Shown here: piece after piece, positions 17,209 through 26,663 of the stretch
Layout: each line of letters opens with the position of its first letter
Position numbering within the stretch: position 1 is the stretch's first letter
Assembly (NCBI RefSeq): GCF_014205795.1
Contig: NZ_JACHCN010000006.1
Location: 166,569 to 230,568 of the forward strand
Reading direction: 5' to 3'
DNA length: 64,000 nucleotides
From: Rhodanobacter sp. MP7CTX1
Lineage (GTDB): Bacteria; Pseudomonadota; Gammaproteobacteria; Xanthomonadales; Rhodanobacteraceae
Position numbers and translations under genes: made by a program
The notes under the pieces: generated by a model
Database searches by the model: none
What the model was told of the DNA's origin: nothing
Seen by the model: only the letters and a program-made list of their open reading frames with translations

Positions 17209-17826
17209 TCAGGCCGTTGCGAGCGTTGCGCTCTCGCCGACTAAAAACGGCGGTGGAATCGCGTGTTTGTAGAGCCGGAACCAGTGCTCGCGATCGCTCG
17301 GGCCATACAAATTCAAGGTGTGGATCACCTCACGCGCGAACTCCACGCTGCCCAGGTGACTGGCGGTGATCGTGCCGCCGTCACTCACCGCCAACTCGCC
17401 GGGCTCGTAGTGCGCGGTGCCGATATAGCCAGGCACCTGGCTATCGATCTGGCCGCGCCAGTTGCCGGTATGGCGGCAATCGTCGAGCAGGCCGGCGCGC
17501 GCCAGCGCCAGCACGCCACTGTCGATGCCAGCCACCGGTGTACCCGTCGCATGCAACTGGCGAATCGCCGCCACCGCTGGCTCGCCCTCACCACGCAGCC
17601 ACAGGTGACCACCGGGCACGATCAGAAACGCGGCAGTGGCGAAGTCGATCTGTGCCAGCTGCAGATCGGGCTGCACCGTGAGGCCGCCCATCGACACCAC
17701 CGGCGCCATCGAAAAGCCCACGGCCTGCACCCGCCATTCGCCCGGGCGCCGGATCTCGCATAGCGCCAGCGCGGCCTGCCAGTCGGCAAAGCCGTCAAAA
17801 ACCAGGAAGTAAACCGTATCGCGCAT
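17209..17826 (-). CDS. DJ-1/PfpI (GATase1-like) family protein without the usual Cys
   Basis: 205 residues from the ATG at 17826 (GGAGGG at 6 bases). The alpha/beta fold is clear: [19 protein letters not shown], the PGGH turn at [10 protein letters not shown], and the elbow [20 protein letters not shown]. Classical DJ-1/PfpI members have Cys-His/Thr at the elbow (ICHG); here the residues are Asp-Ser-Gly, so the usual cysteine nucleophile is absent. It may be a Ser variant, a ligand sensor, or inactive. It is the first gene of a five-gene operon and is divergent from fbp. Confidence 0.85.
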   Translation of the reverse strand: MRDTVYFLVFDGFADWQAALALCEIRRPGEWRVQAVGFSMAPVVSMGGLTVQPDLQLAQIDFATAAFLIVPGGHLWLRGEGEPAVAAIRQLHATGTPVAGIDSGVLALARAGLLDDCRHTGNWRGQIDSQVPGYIGTAHYEPGELAVSDGGTITASHLGSVEFAREVIHTLNLYGPSDREHWFRLYKHAIPPPFLVGESATLATA

Positions 17827-18002
17827 GTCGTATCCCTCCGCTATGTGAGGTACAGCATGCGCAGCCCCTGCTGCCAACGTGCTGTCAGCAGTGGGCGGTG
17901 TCGCGGCTATTTCGGGGCGGTGTCCGGGCTTCTGCCCCTACACAGCTGGCGCGGTTCAGCTGGAGTCGGGACAATGCGCCATTCATCTGTCTCGGACCCA
18001 TC
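17827..18002. promoter_or_regulatory. Divergent promoter region between the DJ-1 operon and fbp
   Basis: 176 bases between two genes that start in opposite directions, so both promoters must lie here. I do not see a convincing -35/-10 pair or operator. Confidence 0.5.
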
Positions 18003-19046
18003 ATGAAGCCCGCCATCAAGCCCATCTCGCTAATCCAGTTCCTGATCGAGGAACGCCGCGCCGGCCATATCAATGCCGAGCTTTCGCTGCTGATCGAAGT
18101 GGTCGCGCGCGCCTGCAAGCGCATCGCGGTGGCTACCAACAAGGGTGCGCTCGGCGGCGTGCTGGGGATGGCCGGCAGCGACGACGTGCTCAGCATGAAT
18201 ATCCAGGGCGAGGCGCAGAAAAAGCTGGACGTGATATCCAACGAAATCCTGCTCGAGGCGAATGCCTGGGGCGGCCATCTCGCCGCCTGCGCCTCGGAGG
18301 AAATGGAAGACCCGCAGCAGATTCCCGACGGCTATCCGAAGGGCAACCACCTGCTGTTGTTCGATCCGCTGGACGGCAGCTCGAACATCGACGTGAACAT
18401 CTCGGTCGGCACGATCTTCTCGGTCCTGCGTTGCCCGGACGATGTCACCGAGCCCAAGGCCGAGCATTTTCTGCAGCCGGGCACCGAGCAGCTGGCCGCC
18501 GGCTACGTGGTCTACGGCCCGGCCACCGTGCTGGTACTCACGTTTGGCCACGGCACCCACGAGTTCACGCTGGAGCGCGAAGTCGGCAGCTTCATGCTGA
18601 GTCGGCGCGGTATCCGCATTCCCGAGGAAGCGACCGAGTTCGCCATCAACATGTCGAACCAGCGCCACTGGCAGGCTCCGATGCAGCGCTATGTGGGCGA
18701 GCTGCTGGCCGGCACGACCGGTCCTCGCGGCAAGGACTTCAACATGCGCTGGGTCGCCTCGATGGTCGCCGACGTGCACCGCATCGTGACCCGCGGCGGC
18801 GTGTTCTATTACCCGCTGGACGCGAAGATCCTGCAGCAGGGCGGCAAGTTGCGTCTGATGTACGAAGCCAATCCGATGGCGTTCATCATCGAACAGGCCG
18901 GCGGTGCGGCAACCACCGGACGCGAACGCATCATGGACATCCAGCCGTCCAGGCTGCACCAGCGCGTGCCGGTATTCCTCGGCTCGAAGAAGGAAGTGGA
19001 GATCGCCACCCACTACCACCTGGAAGCCGACGGCGCGCAGGGCTGA
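18003..19046 (+). CDS. fbp: Fructose-1,6-bisphosphatase class 1
   Basis: 347 residues from the ATG at 18003, which gives the usual N-terminus (SLIQFLIEE); the upstream in-frame ATG adds non-homologous sequence. The metal-binding motif [23 protein letters not shown] (about residues 117-140) and the acidic EMEDPQQ are present, with the C-terminal [16 protein letters not shown] of the class I active site. It hydrolyses fructose 1,6-bisphosphate to fructose 6-phosphate in gluconeogenesis, in the cytoplasm. It is a single gene followed by GC-rich hairpin repeats. The nearby acs also serves growth on acetate, but the two are not in one operon. Confidence 0.97.
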   Translation: MKPAIKPISLIQFLIEERRAGHINAELSLLIEVVARACKRIAVATNKGALGGVLGMAGSDDVLSMNIQGEAQKKLDVISNEILLEANAWGGHLAACASEEMEDPQQIPDGYPKGNHLLLFDPLDGSSNIDVNISVGTIFSVLRCPDDVTEPKAEHFLQPGTEQLAAGYVVYGPATVLVLTFGHGTHEFTLEREVGSFMLSRRGIRIPEEATEFAINMSNQRHWQAPMQRYVGELLAGTTGPRGKDFNMRWVASMVADVHRIVTRGGVFYYPLDAKILQQGGKLRLMYEANPMAFIIEQAGGAATTGRERIMDIQPSRLHQRVPVFLGSKKEVEIATHYHLEADGAQG

Positions 19047-19054
19047 TCTATTTG

Positions 19055-19163
19055 CTCCCTCCCCGGCAGGCAGGGGAGGGTTGGGTGGGGTAGCTCTTCG
19101 CACTTCGCAACAAAGATCAAAAGCTTCACCCCCTCCCAGCCTCCCCCTGCGAGCAGGGGGAGG
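19055..19163. repeat. Pair of GC-rich palindromic repeats after fbp
   Basis: First palindrome: CCCTCCCC and GGGGAGGG around an 8-base loop (19057-19080). Second palindrome: CCTCCCCCTGC (19140-19150) and GCAGGGGGAGG (19153-19163), an 11-bp stem. GGTTGGGTGGGG follows the first and CACCCCCTCCCAGCC precedes the second, so the two units are roughly mirror images. They resemble dispersed proteobacterial intergenic repeats and may also end fbp transcription. Confidence 0.65.
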
Positions 19164-19259
19164 AGCGAAGCAAGAACGCTGCCCGTCTCGCGCCCCGGTA
19201 GCGCCACGCTGCACGCATAGACTCGCTACCCAACCACCACGATCCGGGCGATACGACCG

Positions 19260-20180
19260 ATGTCCTTCCGCCGCCAGCTCCTGCCACTGTTCGCCACGCT
19301 CGCACTGAGCGCGTGCTTTGGTGGCAGCAAACCCACGCCGCCCCCGATCACACCCGTGGTGGCACCGGAGCCGGTGAAACTGAAGATCGGCCTCGCCCTG
19401 GGCGGCGGCGCGGCGAAAGGGTTTGCGCACATCGGCGTGATCAAGATGCTGGAGGCCAGTGGCATCCATCCGGACGTGGTGGCTGGCACCAGTGCCGGCA
19501 GCGTGGTCGGCGCGCTGTATGCCAGCGGCATGGATCCGTTCCAGCTGCAGGAGCAGGCTTTTTCACTGGACGCCGCGAATATCCGCGATGTGCGGCTGTT
19601 TTCCGGCGGCCTGGTGCAGGGACGCAAATTGCAGGATTACGTCAACCAGCTGGTCGGCCAACGATCGATCGAAAGATTGAAGCTGCCGTTCGCGGCGGTG
19701 GCGACGCAGCTGGAAACCGGCCAGCGCACGGTTTTCGTGCGCGGCAATACCGGGCAGGCCGTGCGCGCCTCCAGCAGTATTCCCGGTGTATTCGAGCCCA
19801 CCGAGATCAGTGGAGAGCACTATGTCGATGGTGGCGTGGTGAGCCCAGTACCGGTCGATGCGGCACGGCAACTGGGTGCCGACTTCGTCATCGCAGTGGA
19901 CATCTCGACCAAGCCCAGTGGCAACAACCCGCAAGGCATGGTGAACATCGTCGGCCAGTCGATCGCGATCATGGGCCAGCAACTCGGTCGCCAGGAGATA
20001 GCGCGCGCCGACGTGGTGATTCGACCCAGCGTCGACAATATCGGCGCCACCGACTTCGAGCAGAAGAACCAGGCCATTCTCGAAGGCGAGAGAGCCGCAC
20101 TGGCGGCGATTCCGTCCATCCGCGCCAAGCTTGCTGCGTTGACGGCGGCGCGGCAGGCAGCAATCGCTCCTGTTCCTTGA
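19260..20180 (+). CDS. Patatin-like phospholipase, lipoprotein (RssA-like)
   Basis: 306 residues. The lipobox LSAC places the lipidated Cys at residue 20 after a basic, hydrophobic signal. The patatin domain (about 42-240) shows the oxyanion loop LALGGGAAKGFAHIGV, the nucleophile elbow GTSAG and the dyad Asp in YVDGGVVSPVPV. Patatins are Ser-Asp acyl hydrolases acting on phospholipids or lysophospholipids. Lipidation predicts attachment to the inner or outer membrane facing the periplasm. It stands between the fbp repeats and the S9 peptidase. Confidence 0.93.
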   Translation: MSFRRQLLPLFATLALSACFGGSKPTPPPITPVVAPEPVKLKIGLALGGGAAKGFAHIGVIKMLEASGIHPDVVAGTSAGSVVGALYASGMDPFQLQEQAFSLDAANIRDVRLFSGGLVQGRKLQDYVNQLVGQRSIERLKLPFAAVATQLETGQRTVFVRGNTGQAVRASSSIPGVFEPTEISGEHYVDGGVVSPVPVDAARQLGADFVIAVDISTKPSGNNPQGMVNIVGQSIAIMGQQLGRQEIARADVVIRPSVDNIGATDFEQKNQAILEGERAALAAIPSIRAKLAALTAARQAAIAPVP

Positions 20181-20499
20181 GATAGCGTGCGGGGACCTAC
20201 TTTTTTTCTCGTCATCCCTGCGCAGGCAGGGACCCAGTGCCTCTGGCTCCAACGGCTTAAGGTCAATGGGTTGACCAGCTTCGCTGTTGAAAAGCGGCTC
20301 TGCCTCCGAAGGAATGACGGTGATTCCAGGGAATTCCCTTCAGCCGTTGACTCGACAGCTCGCACTGTCCGAGGAGCTCTGCCGTCCCTGACCGAAATGC
20401 CTTGCGAGGTGCTTCCCGTCACGGCATGCCCTCCTGCACTTGGATGACGACGAAGCAAACTGCTAGCGTGCACGTTCACTTGCATTTCGGAGTTGCTCC
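20181..20499. other. 319-bp intergenic region containing a repeat
   Basis: No gene is visible. It contains a 108-bp repeat unit (20211-20318) shortly after the patatin stop, preceded by a run of seven T (20201-20207). The remaining 180 bases before the S9 peptidase start should hold its promoter; I cannot identify the boxes. Confidence 0.55.
20211..20318. repeat. Dispersed intergenic repeat bounded by GTCATCCC / GGAATGAC
   Basis: The unit opens with GTCATCCCTGCGCAGG, where CCCTGC pairs with GCAGGG, continues with GACCCAGTG, and closes with GGAATGAC (20311-20318), the near-complement of its start. This is the layout of a common proteobacterial repeat with inverted GTCATTCC ends. A solitary palindrome of the same family lies at 53703-53728. 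Confidence 0.6.
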
Positions 20500-22566
20500 A
20501 TGTTGAAACGCTCGCATTTGTCCACCTCCTTGCTGCTGGCCGCGTGCTGGCTGCCGAGCGCGTTTGCCGCGCCGGCCAGCGTCGATCCGCGCATCGAGCA
20601 ACTGCTCGGGCAGCTGGGCAAGGTGCGCTCCGTGGAGGCTGTGGCGATCTCACCGGACGGCACGCAACTGGCTTGGGTGACCCAGCACGATGGAAAGTCG
20701 GCGATTGAGGTGGCTGCGGCCGATGGGAGCCATGCCCACAGCGTGAGCGCCGCCTCCAAGCCAGGCACTTGCGCAGAATCGGGCGTTGCCTGGGCACCCG
20801 ATTCGCATCATCTGGCCTTCGTGTCCGACTGCGGCAGCGATCCGACCAGCACGAAGGTGATGCAGAACGACATCTATCTCGCCGATACCACGAACAACAA
20901 CAAGCCCACCCGCCTGGCACAACTCAAAGGCTTTGCGCGCGCACTGCAATGGACCACGGATGGCAAGTCGCTCGGCTTTCTGTATGTACCCGATGCCACC
21001 CGCCACGCCAGCGCGTTGTATGCCGCCAAGCCGGCGGCCGGCGAAGTGGGTGTGGAGGGCGTGGAAGTGCAACGCGTCGCCAGTGTGGACGTCACCAGCG
21101 GCACACTGCGCGAACTCACCCCAGCCGGCATCTACGCCTACGAATTCGACTGGTCGCCTGATGGCGCGCGTATCGCCTACACCGCGGCACCACCACCGGG
21201 CGACAACAATTGGTGGGTCGCGAAACTCTATGTGCAGCCGGCGCAGGTCGATGCCAGCGCAACGATGCTGATTGATCCGGCGACCACCAGTGGATCATTG
21301 CACGGCTTGCAGATCGCGTTGCCGCGCTGGTCACCGGATGCTTCGCGGATCGCCTTCATCGGCGGCCTGATGAGCGATCAGGGTTCCACCGGCGGCGACA
21401 TCTACGCGGTGTCGACCAACGGCGGGAATATTGCCGTTGATCTCACTCCAGGCATTCATGTCACGCCGGCATGGCTGACCTGGACCGACGCGCAGCAGAT
21501 GCTGGTGAGCCAAGTGGCAAACGGGCAAAGCCAGGTCGCTGAATACCATGTCGACGCGCACGCGGCCACGCTGGACCACACGCTGTTCAGCGTACCGGCC
21601 AGCATCGGTGATGGCAGCGCCGACATGGGGCTGGCGTTGTCGCGCGATCATCAGCGCGTCGCCTATGTCGAGAGCTCGTACACGACCGCACCCGAGGTGT
21701 ATGCCGGTACGCTCGGCAACGCCGCGCCGCCGGCCGTCACCCAGTTCAACGCCGGACTCAAGCCGGCGTGGGGCAAAGCCGAATCGGTGGAGTGGAACAA
21801 CGAAGGCCTCCATGTGCAGGGTTGGCTGCTGTATCCGGCCGACTACGACGCGCAGAGCCATAAGGGAAAGAAGTACCCGATGATCGTCAGTGTGCATGGC
21901 GGCCCGTCGAGCGCGGTGATTCCACGCTGGCCAAGCGTGGGTTACGGCAGTGCGCCGTTCTCCGCGCTCGGCTATTTCGTGTTCATGCCGAGTCCGCGCG
22001 GCAGCTACGGCCAGGGCGAGAAATATGTGCAGGCGAACCGCCGCGATTTCGGCTACGGCGACCTGCGTGACGTGCTTGCAGGCGTCGATGCCGTGGAAAA
22101 GAAACTGCCTGTGGACGACAAGCGGCTCGGCCTCACCGGTTGGAGCTACGGCGGCTTCATGACGATGTTCGCAGTCACCCAGACCCAGCGCTTCCATGCC
22201 GCCGTGGCCGGCGCCGGCATCGCCAACTGGCAAAGCTATTACGGCCAGAACCTGATCGACCAGTGGATGCCGCCGTTCTTCGGCGCCAGCGTGTATGACG
22301 ACCCCTCGATTTACGCAAAGAGCTCGGCGATCAGCTTCATCAAGCAGGTGAAGACACCGACCCTGGTCGTCGTCGGCGATCGCGATGCCGAATGCCCGGC
22401 GCCGCAATCGTTCGAGTTCTGGCACGCGTTGCGCGCGCAGAACGTACCGACCTCGCTGGTCGTGTACCCGAATGAGGGGCACCACTTCGTCGATCCCACA
22501 CATCAGCGTGACGTGCTGCAGCGTGCGCTGGGCTGGTTCGGGAAATACCTGCCGGCGTCAGAGTAA
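20500..22566 (+). CDS. S9 family (prolyl oligopeptidase/DPP-type) secreted peptidase
   Basis: 688 residues with a signal peptide (residues 1-23, ending AFAAP) and GGAG before the ATG. Residues about 35-420 are beta-propeller repeats (VEAVAISPDGTQLAWVT, YEFDWSPDGARIAYT). The C-terminal alpha/beta-hydrolase domain holds S549 in GWSYGGFM, D627 in VGDRDAEC and H661 in NEGHHF, a complete catalytic triad. Such enzymes cleave small peptides, often after proline or at dipeptides, in the periplasm. It is a single gene ended by a clear terminator and convergent with the radical SAM gene. Confidence 0.94.
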   Translation: MLKRSHLSTSLLLAACWLPSAFAAPASVDPRIEQLLGQLGKVRSVEAVAISPDGTQLAWVTQHDGKSAIEVAAADGSHAHSVSAASKPGTCAESGVAWAPDSHHLAFVSDCGSDPTSTKVMQNDIYLADTTNNNKPTRLAQLKGFARALQWTTDGKSLGFLYVPDATRHASALYAAKPAAGEVGVEGVEVQRVASVDVTSGTLRELTPAGIYAYEFDWSPDGARIAYTAAPPPGDNNWWVAKLYVQPAQVDASATMLIDPATTSGSLHGLQIALPRWSPDASRIAFIGGLMSDQGSTGGDIYAVSTNGGNIAVDLTPGIHVTPAWLTWTDAQQMLVSQVANGQSQVAEYHVDAHAATLDHTLFSVPASIGDGSADMGLALSRDHQRVAYVESSYTTAPEVYAGTLGNAAPPAVTQFNAGLKPAWGKAESVEWNNEGLHVQGWLLYPADYDAQSHKGKKYPMIVSVHGGPSSAVIPRWPSVGYGSAPFSALGYFVFMPSPRGSYGQGEKYVQANRRDFGYGDLRDVLAGVDAVEKKLPVDDKRLGLTGWSYGGFMTMFAVTQTQRFHAAVAGAGIANWQSYYGQNLIDQWMPPFFGASVYDDPSIYAKSSAISFIKQVKTPTLVVVGDRDAECPAPQSFEFWHALRAQNVPTSLVVYPNEGHHFVDPTHQRDVLQRALGWFGKYLPASE

Positions 22567-22605
22567 ATCGCACTGGCAACGGTCGAGCTGAAGGCATGAC
22601 CACGG

Positions 22606-22634
22606 ACCGCCGGCGCCCAGCGTCGGCGGTTTCT
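22606..22634 (+). terminator. Rho-independent terminator of the S9 peptidase gene
   Basis: ACCGCCG (22606-22612) and CGGCGGT (22624-22630) form a 7-bp GC stem followed at once by TTCTC. It is 40 bases after the stop codon. Confidence 0.65.
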
Positions 22635-22664
22635 CAGTTCAAGGGAGAGGCTTGGGAAAGGCTC

Positions 22665-23783
22665 TCAAAACAAGTCCCCTTGCGGCGAGGGCTTTCGCGG
22701 CGGCACGAAGCGAGTCGTATCGAGTTGCAGTTCGCGGGTACGAACAAACCCGTGCTTGCGCGAGGCGACCTCGAAGCGACGGCGCAGCAGGTCGGCGAAC
22801 ACGCCTTGGCCATGCATGCGGGTGGCGAAGTTGCTGTCGTAGTCGCGTCCGCCGTTCATCTGTTGCAGCAGGCTCATCACATGTTCGGCTCGCTGCGGCG
22901 CATGCAGCGCCAGCCATTCCCGGAACAGTTGCTTCAGCTCGTACGGCAGTCGCAGTGTGGTGTAACCGGCACAACGCGCGCCGGCATCGGCCGCCTGAGC
23001 CAGCACCGCCTCCATGTCGCGATCGTTCAAGGCGGGAATGATGGGCGCCACCAGCACGCCGACCGGCACACCGGCATCAGCCAGCGTACGGATCAGCTTG
23101 AGCCGCCGGTGCGGAGCACTGGCGCGCGGCTCGAGTTTCGCGGCCAGCGGGTTGTCCAGCGAATTGACCGAGACGAACACCTGCACCAACTGCTCGCGCG
23201 CCATCGGCACCAGGATGTCGAGGTCGCGTTCGACCAGCGCGTTCTTGGTGACGATGGTGCAGGGATGGTGGCATTCGGCGAGCAGTTCCAGCGCGGCACG
23301 GGTCAGCCGCCAGCGCTTCTCGATCGGTTGATAGGGGTCGGTGTTGCTGCCGATGTTGATCGGGCTGATCACGTAGCTGGGCTTGGCCAGTTCCGCGCGC
23401 AGCACCTCGGCGAAATTGCCTTTCGCGCGCAGCTTCGTTTCGAAATCGAGTCCAGGCGAGAGGTTGAGATAGCTGTGCGAGGGACGGGCGAAACAGTAAA
23501 TGCAGCCGTGTTCGCAACCTCGATACGGATTGATCGCCTGACTGAAGTGGATGTCGGGCGAGTCGTTGCGGCTGATCACGCTGCGCGCCCGCTCCTCGGT
23601 GACTTCGGTGCGCGGACGTGGTGTGTCCTCGTCGAGCAGCTCGCGCGACCAGCCATCGTCTTCGGCGAGATGATGGATGCTTTCGAAGCGCCCCTCGGGA
23701 TTGGAGGCAGCGCCACGTCCCTTGATCATGCGGCTACCCGGAGCCGGATCTTCTGGGTTTGGCGGCGGCGGCGAATCGTCCAT
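22665..23783 (-). CDS. PA0069-type radical SAM protein
   Basis: 372 residues. The cluster motif is GCEHGCIYCFARPSH (Cys-x3-Cys-x2-Cys, about residue 95), which binds the 4Fe-4S cluster and SAM. NPYRGCEHGC preceded by DIHFSQAI, and later GSNTDPYQPIEK and VSVNSLDN, match the COG1533/PA0069 group related to spore photoproduct lyase. The substrate of this group is unknown. The start is followed by a Pro-rich leader. The gene is convergent with the S9 peptidase. Iron-sulfur chemistry is well supported. Confidence 0.9.
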   Translation of the reverse strand: MDDSPPPPNPEDPAPGSRMIKGRGAASNPEGRFESIHHLAEDDGWSRELLDEDTPRPRTEVTEERARSVISRNDSPDIHFSQAINPYRGCEHGCIYCFARPSHSYLNLSPGLDFETKLRAKGNFAEVLRAELAKPSYVISPINIGSNTDPYQPIEKRWRLTRAALELLAECHHPCTIVTKNALVERDLDILVPMAREQLVQVFVSVNSLDNPLAAKLEPRASAPHRRLKLIRTLADAGVPVGVLVAPIIPALNDRDMEAVLAQAADAGARCAGYTTLRLPYELKQLFREWLALHAPQRAEHVMSLLQQMNGGRDYDSNFATRMHGQGVFADLLRRRFEVASRKHGFVRTRELQLDTTRFVPPRKPSPQGDLF

Positions 23784-23930
23784 CAGAGCATTTTGCCGCG
23801 ATGATGTCTCAGCCGACGCGACATCCGTTCAAACCTGGCCGCGATACCTGCAAGACCCGTCGCGGCAGGGCTATGATGCGCGCATCCGGCCACCACCGGT
23901 GGCGTGTTTTCCGTGCGTTCGAGGTCCACC

Positions 23931-24170
23931 ATGCGTTGGCTGCTGCTTACCCTGACGGTGTTCGCGATCTTGCTGTGCTTTACCCGCCATGGCGCCGGCG
24001 CCATGGCCTGGTGGCTGTTCGTTACCCTCGTCGGCACACTCGCCACCACGCTGGCATTTGCGCAAGCAAAGATCGCCAGCAACGCCCGTAGTGACAGCCT
24101 GTCCGAATACGAACTCAAGCGGTTGCGTGAGGGCAAGGACCATCACAATCACTCCACATCGGAACGCTGA
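23931..24170 (+). CDS. Small inner-membrane protein, function unknown
   Basis: 79 residues from the ATG at 23931 (GAGGT upstream). Two hydrophobic helices (about 2-18 and 24-46) are followed by a polar, charged tail (SEYELKRLREGKDHHNHS) with a His-rich end. No family is recognised. It lies 68 bases upstream of the GlsB-like gene, which is also a small membrane protein, and a hairpin lies between them. Confidence 0.65.
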   Translation: MRWLLLTLTVFAILLCFTRHGAGAMAWWLFVTLVGTLATTLAFAQAKIASNARSDSLSEYELKRLREGKDHHNHSTSER

Positions 24171-24178
24171 CTCTACAT

Positions 24179-24204
24179 GGGGCGCCGTTTCGGGGAAACG
24201 CCCC
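24179..24204 (+). other. Stem-loop between two small membrane-protein genes
   Basis: CGTTTC (24186-24191) pairs with GAAACG (24195-24200), and outer GGGG pairs with CCCC across a 3-base bulge. No U-tract follows. It may separate expression of the two genes. Confidence 0.35.
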
Positions 24205-24238
24205 ACTGTCCATCACCTCGGCTGACCAGGAGTTCGTC

Positions 24239-24499
24239 ATGACTGCAACCGGCTTGATCATTTTTCTGCTTATTGGCGCCATCGCCGGCTGGCTCGCCGG
24301 CTTGATCGTGCGCGGATTCGGCTTCGGCCTGATCGGCAATATCGTGGTCGGCATCGTCGGCGCATTCCTCGCCGGCTGGTTGCTGCCGATGCTCGGCGTC
24401 GGCTTTAGCCTGGGCAGCCCAATCGTCACCAGCATCGTCTACGCGATGATCGGCGCGATTGTCCTGCTGGTGCTCATCGGTTTGGTCAGACGCGCCTGA
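24239..24499 (+). CDS. GlsB/YeaQ/YmgE family membrane protein
   Basis: 86 residues with AGGAG 7 bases before the ATG. Three Gly-rich membrane helices fill the protein (LIIFLLIGAIAGWLAGLIV, LIGNIVVGIVGAFLAGWLL, SIVYAMIGAIVLLVLIGLV). This matches the transglycosylase-associated or stress-response family PF04226. These are small inner-membrane proteins induced by general stress in several bacteria; the molecular role is unknown. A strong GC hairpin follows the stop. Confidence 0.9.
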   Translation: MTATGLIIFLLIGAIAGWLAGLIVRGFGFGLIGNIVVGIVGAFLAGWLLPMLGVGFSLGSPIVTSIVYAMIGAIVLLVLIGLVRRA

Positions 24500-24506
24500 C
24501 CCTTGA

Positions 24507-24540
24507 TCGCGTCCACCGGCGCCTGCGCCGGTGGACGCGA
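24507..24540 (+). terminator. Strong 14-bp hairpin after the GlsB-like gene
   Basis: TCGCGTCCACCGGC (24507-24520) and GCCGGTGGACGCGA (24527-24540) are perfect complements with a 6-base loop, starting 7 bases after the stop. There is no T-run, so it may slow or protect the transcript rather than end it alone. Confidence 0.5.
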
Positions 24541-24722
24541 CGATACCCAACCAACGCGTTGCTGGCAGTCCAGCGCGCGTAGTCGTGTCTGCATCGCTAC
24601 GGTTGCCGAGATCGGGCTACACTCGAGCTTCGATCATCGCCGGGCACTCATTCCTCCCGCGGTTTCCCGTCGCCACTCTGGCGATTCCTTCCATGCCGAG
24701 CCCGGCCAGCAGGAGGCCACCC

Positions 24723-26663
24723 ATGTCCAAGCTTTATCCAGTCGACCCCACGTTTGCTGCCGCCGCTCGCATCCGCCGCGACGACTACACGCGCCTGTAT
24801 GCGGAATCGGTCAGCGATCCTGAGGGTTTCTGGAGCCGCATCGGACAGCGGCTGGAATGGAGCAAGCCCCCGACGAAGATCAAAGATGTTTCGTTCGATC
24901 CGAAGGACCTGCACATTCGCTGGTACGAAGACGGCCAGCTCAACGTGAGCGCCAATTGTCTCGACCGCCATCTGGCCGAGCGCGGCGACAAGATTGCGAT
25001 CATCTTCGAAGGCGACGACCCGAACGACACTCGCCGTATCACCTATCGTGAACTGCATGCTGAAGTATGCAAGTTCGCCAATACGCTGAAGAACCTTGGG
25101 GTGGCCAAGGGCGATCGCGTGGCGATTTATCTGCCGATGATTCCCGAGGCGGCGGTGGCGATGCTCGCCTGCGCCCGCATCGGAGCGGTGCACTCGGTGG
25201 TGTTTGGCGGCTTTTCGCCCGATTCGCTGGCTGGCCGCATCGCCGACTCCACCGCCAAACTGGTGGTGACGGCTGACGAGGGCATGCGCGGCGGCAAGCG
25301 CATCGCGCTGAAGGCGAACGTGGATGCCGCGCTGGAGCGCCCAGGCACGAACAGCGTGGAGACCGTGATCGTGGTACGTCGCACCGGTGCCGCGGTACCG
25401 ATGCAGTCGCCGCGCGATCGCTACTATCACAACCTGATGGACGGCCAGACGGCCGATTGCCCAGCCGAACCGATGGAGGCCGAGCACCCGCTGTTCATTC
25501 TCTACACCTCCGGTTCCACCGGTAAACCGAAAGGCGTGCTGCACACGTCGGGCGGCTACCTGGTCTACACCAGCTACACCCATGAGCAGGTGTTCGACTT
25601 GCGCGCGGACGACGTCTACTGGTGTACCGCCGACGTCGGCTGGGTCACCGGCCACAGCTACGTGGTCTACGGTCCGCTGGCGAACGGCGCCACCACATTG
25701 ATGTTCGACGGCGTGCCTAACTATCCGGATTTCAGCCGCTTCTGGCAGGTGATCGACAAGCATCAGGTCACGCTGTTCTACACCGCGCCGACCGCAATCC
25801 GCGCGCTGATGCGCGAGGGCGAAGCGCCGGTGAAGAAGACCTCGCGCGCTTCGCTGCGCCTGCTCGGCTCGGTCGGCGAACCAATCAATCCGGAAGCCTG
25901 GGAGTGGTACTACCGCGTGATCGGCGACGCGCGCTGCCCGATCGTCGACACGTGGTGGCAGACCGAGACAGGCGGCATCCTGATCACCCCGCTGGCCGGC
26001 GCGATCGACATCAAGCCCGGCTCGGCAACGCTGCCGTTCTTCGGCGTCAAGCCCGCGATCGTCGACGCGAACGGCGAAGTGTTGGAGGGCGTCGCTGAAG
26101 GCAACCTGCTGATCACGGATTCCTGGCCGGGCCAGATGCGCACGGTATACGGCGACCACCAGCGCTTCGTCGAGACCTATTTCAGCGCTTACCCCGGCAA
26201 CTATTTCACCGGTGACGGGGCGCGACGTGACGAGGACGGCTACTACTGGATCACCGGCCGCGTAGACGACGTGATCAACGTCAGCGGTCACCGGCTGGGC
26301 ACGGCCGAAGTGGAGAGCGCACTGGTATCGCATCCAAAGGTGGCCGAAGCGGCTGTGGTCGGTTGTCCGCACGACATCAAGGGCCAGGGCATTTACGCCT
26401 ATGTCACCCTGGTCTCCGGCGAGAACGGCAGCGACGAGTTGCGCAAGGAGCTGATCGCCTGGGTGCGAAAGGAAATCGGTCCGATCGCCACGCCGGATTA
26501 TTTGCAGTGGGCGCCCGGCCTGCCAAAAACACGTTCGGGAAAAATCATGCGCCGCATCCTGCGCAAGATTGGTGAGAACCTGCCCGATCAGCTTGGCGAT
26601 ATCTCGACGCTGGCTGATCCCGGTGTGGTGAAGAACCTGGTCGATGAGCGCTTGGTGAAATAG
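24723..26663 (+). CDS. acs: Acetyl-CoA synthetase
   Basis: 646 residues from the ATG at 24723, preceded by AGGAGG. The open frame extends 64 codons upstream without family similarity. AMP-binding motifs are intact: [19 protein letters not shown] (P-loop), WWQTETGG, and the C-terminal [15 protein letters not shown] with K607, the lysine acetylated for control in other bacteria. It activates acetate to acetyl-CoA with ATP and CoA. The gene stands alone; the downstream phosphopantetheinyl transferase is 255 bases away. Confidence 0.97.
   Translation: MSKLYPVDPTFAAAARIRRDDYTRLYAESVSDPEGFWSRIGQRLEWSKPPTKIKDVSFDPKDLHIRWYEDGQLNVSANCLDRHLAERGDKIAIIFEGDDPNDTRRITYRELHAEVCKFANTLKNLGVAKGDRVAIYLPMIPEAAVAMLACARIGAVHSVVFGGFSPDSLAGRIADSTAKLVVTADEGMRGGKRIALKANVDAALERPGTNSVETVIVVRRTGAAVPMQSPRDRYYHNLMDGQTADCPAEPMEAEHPLFILYTSGSTGKPKGVLHTSGGYLVYTSYTHEQVFDLRADDVYWCTADVGWVTGHSYVVYGPLANGATTLMFDGVPNYPDFSRFWQVIDKHQVTLFYTAPTAIRALMREGEAPVKKTSRASLRLLGSVGEPINPEAWEWYYRVIGDARCPIVDTWWQTETGGILITPLAGAIDIKPGSATLPFFGVKPAIVDANGEVLEGVAEGNLLITDSWPGQMRTVYGDHQRFVETYFSAYPGNYFTGDGARRDEDGYYWITGRVDDVINVSGHRLGTAEVESALVSHPKVAEAAVVGCPHDIKGQGIYAYVTLVSGENGSDELRKELIAWVRKEIGPIATPDYLQWAPGLPKTRSGKIMRRILRKIGENLPDQLGDISTLADPGVVKNLVDERLVK

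Noticed and set aside
18030..19469. A 479-codon minus-strand frame opposite fbp
   Set aside because: Shadow of fbp and the downstream repeats.
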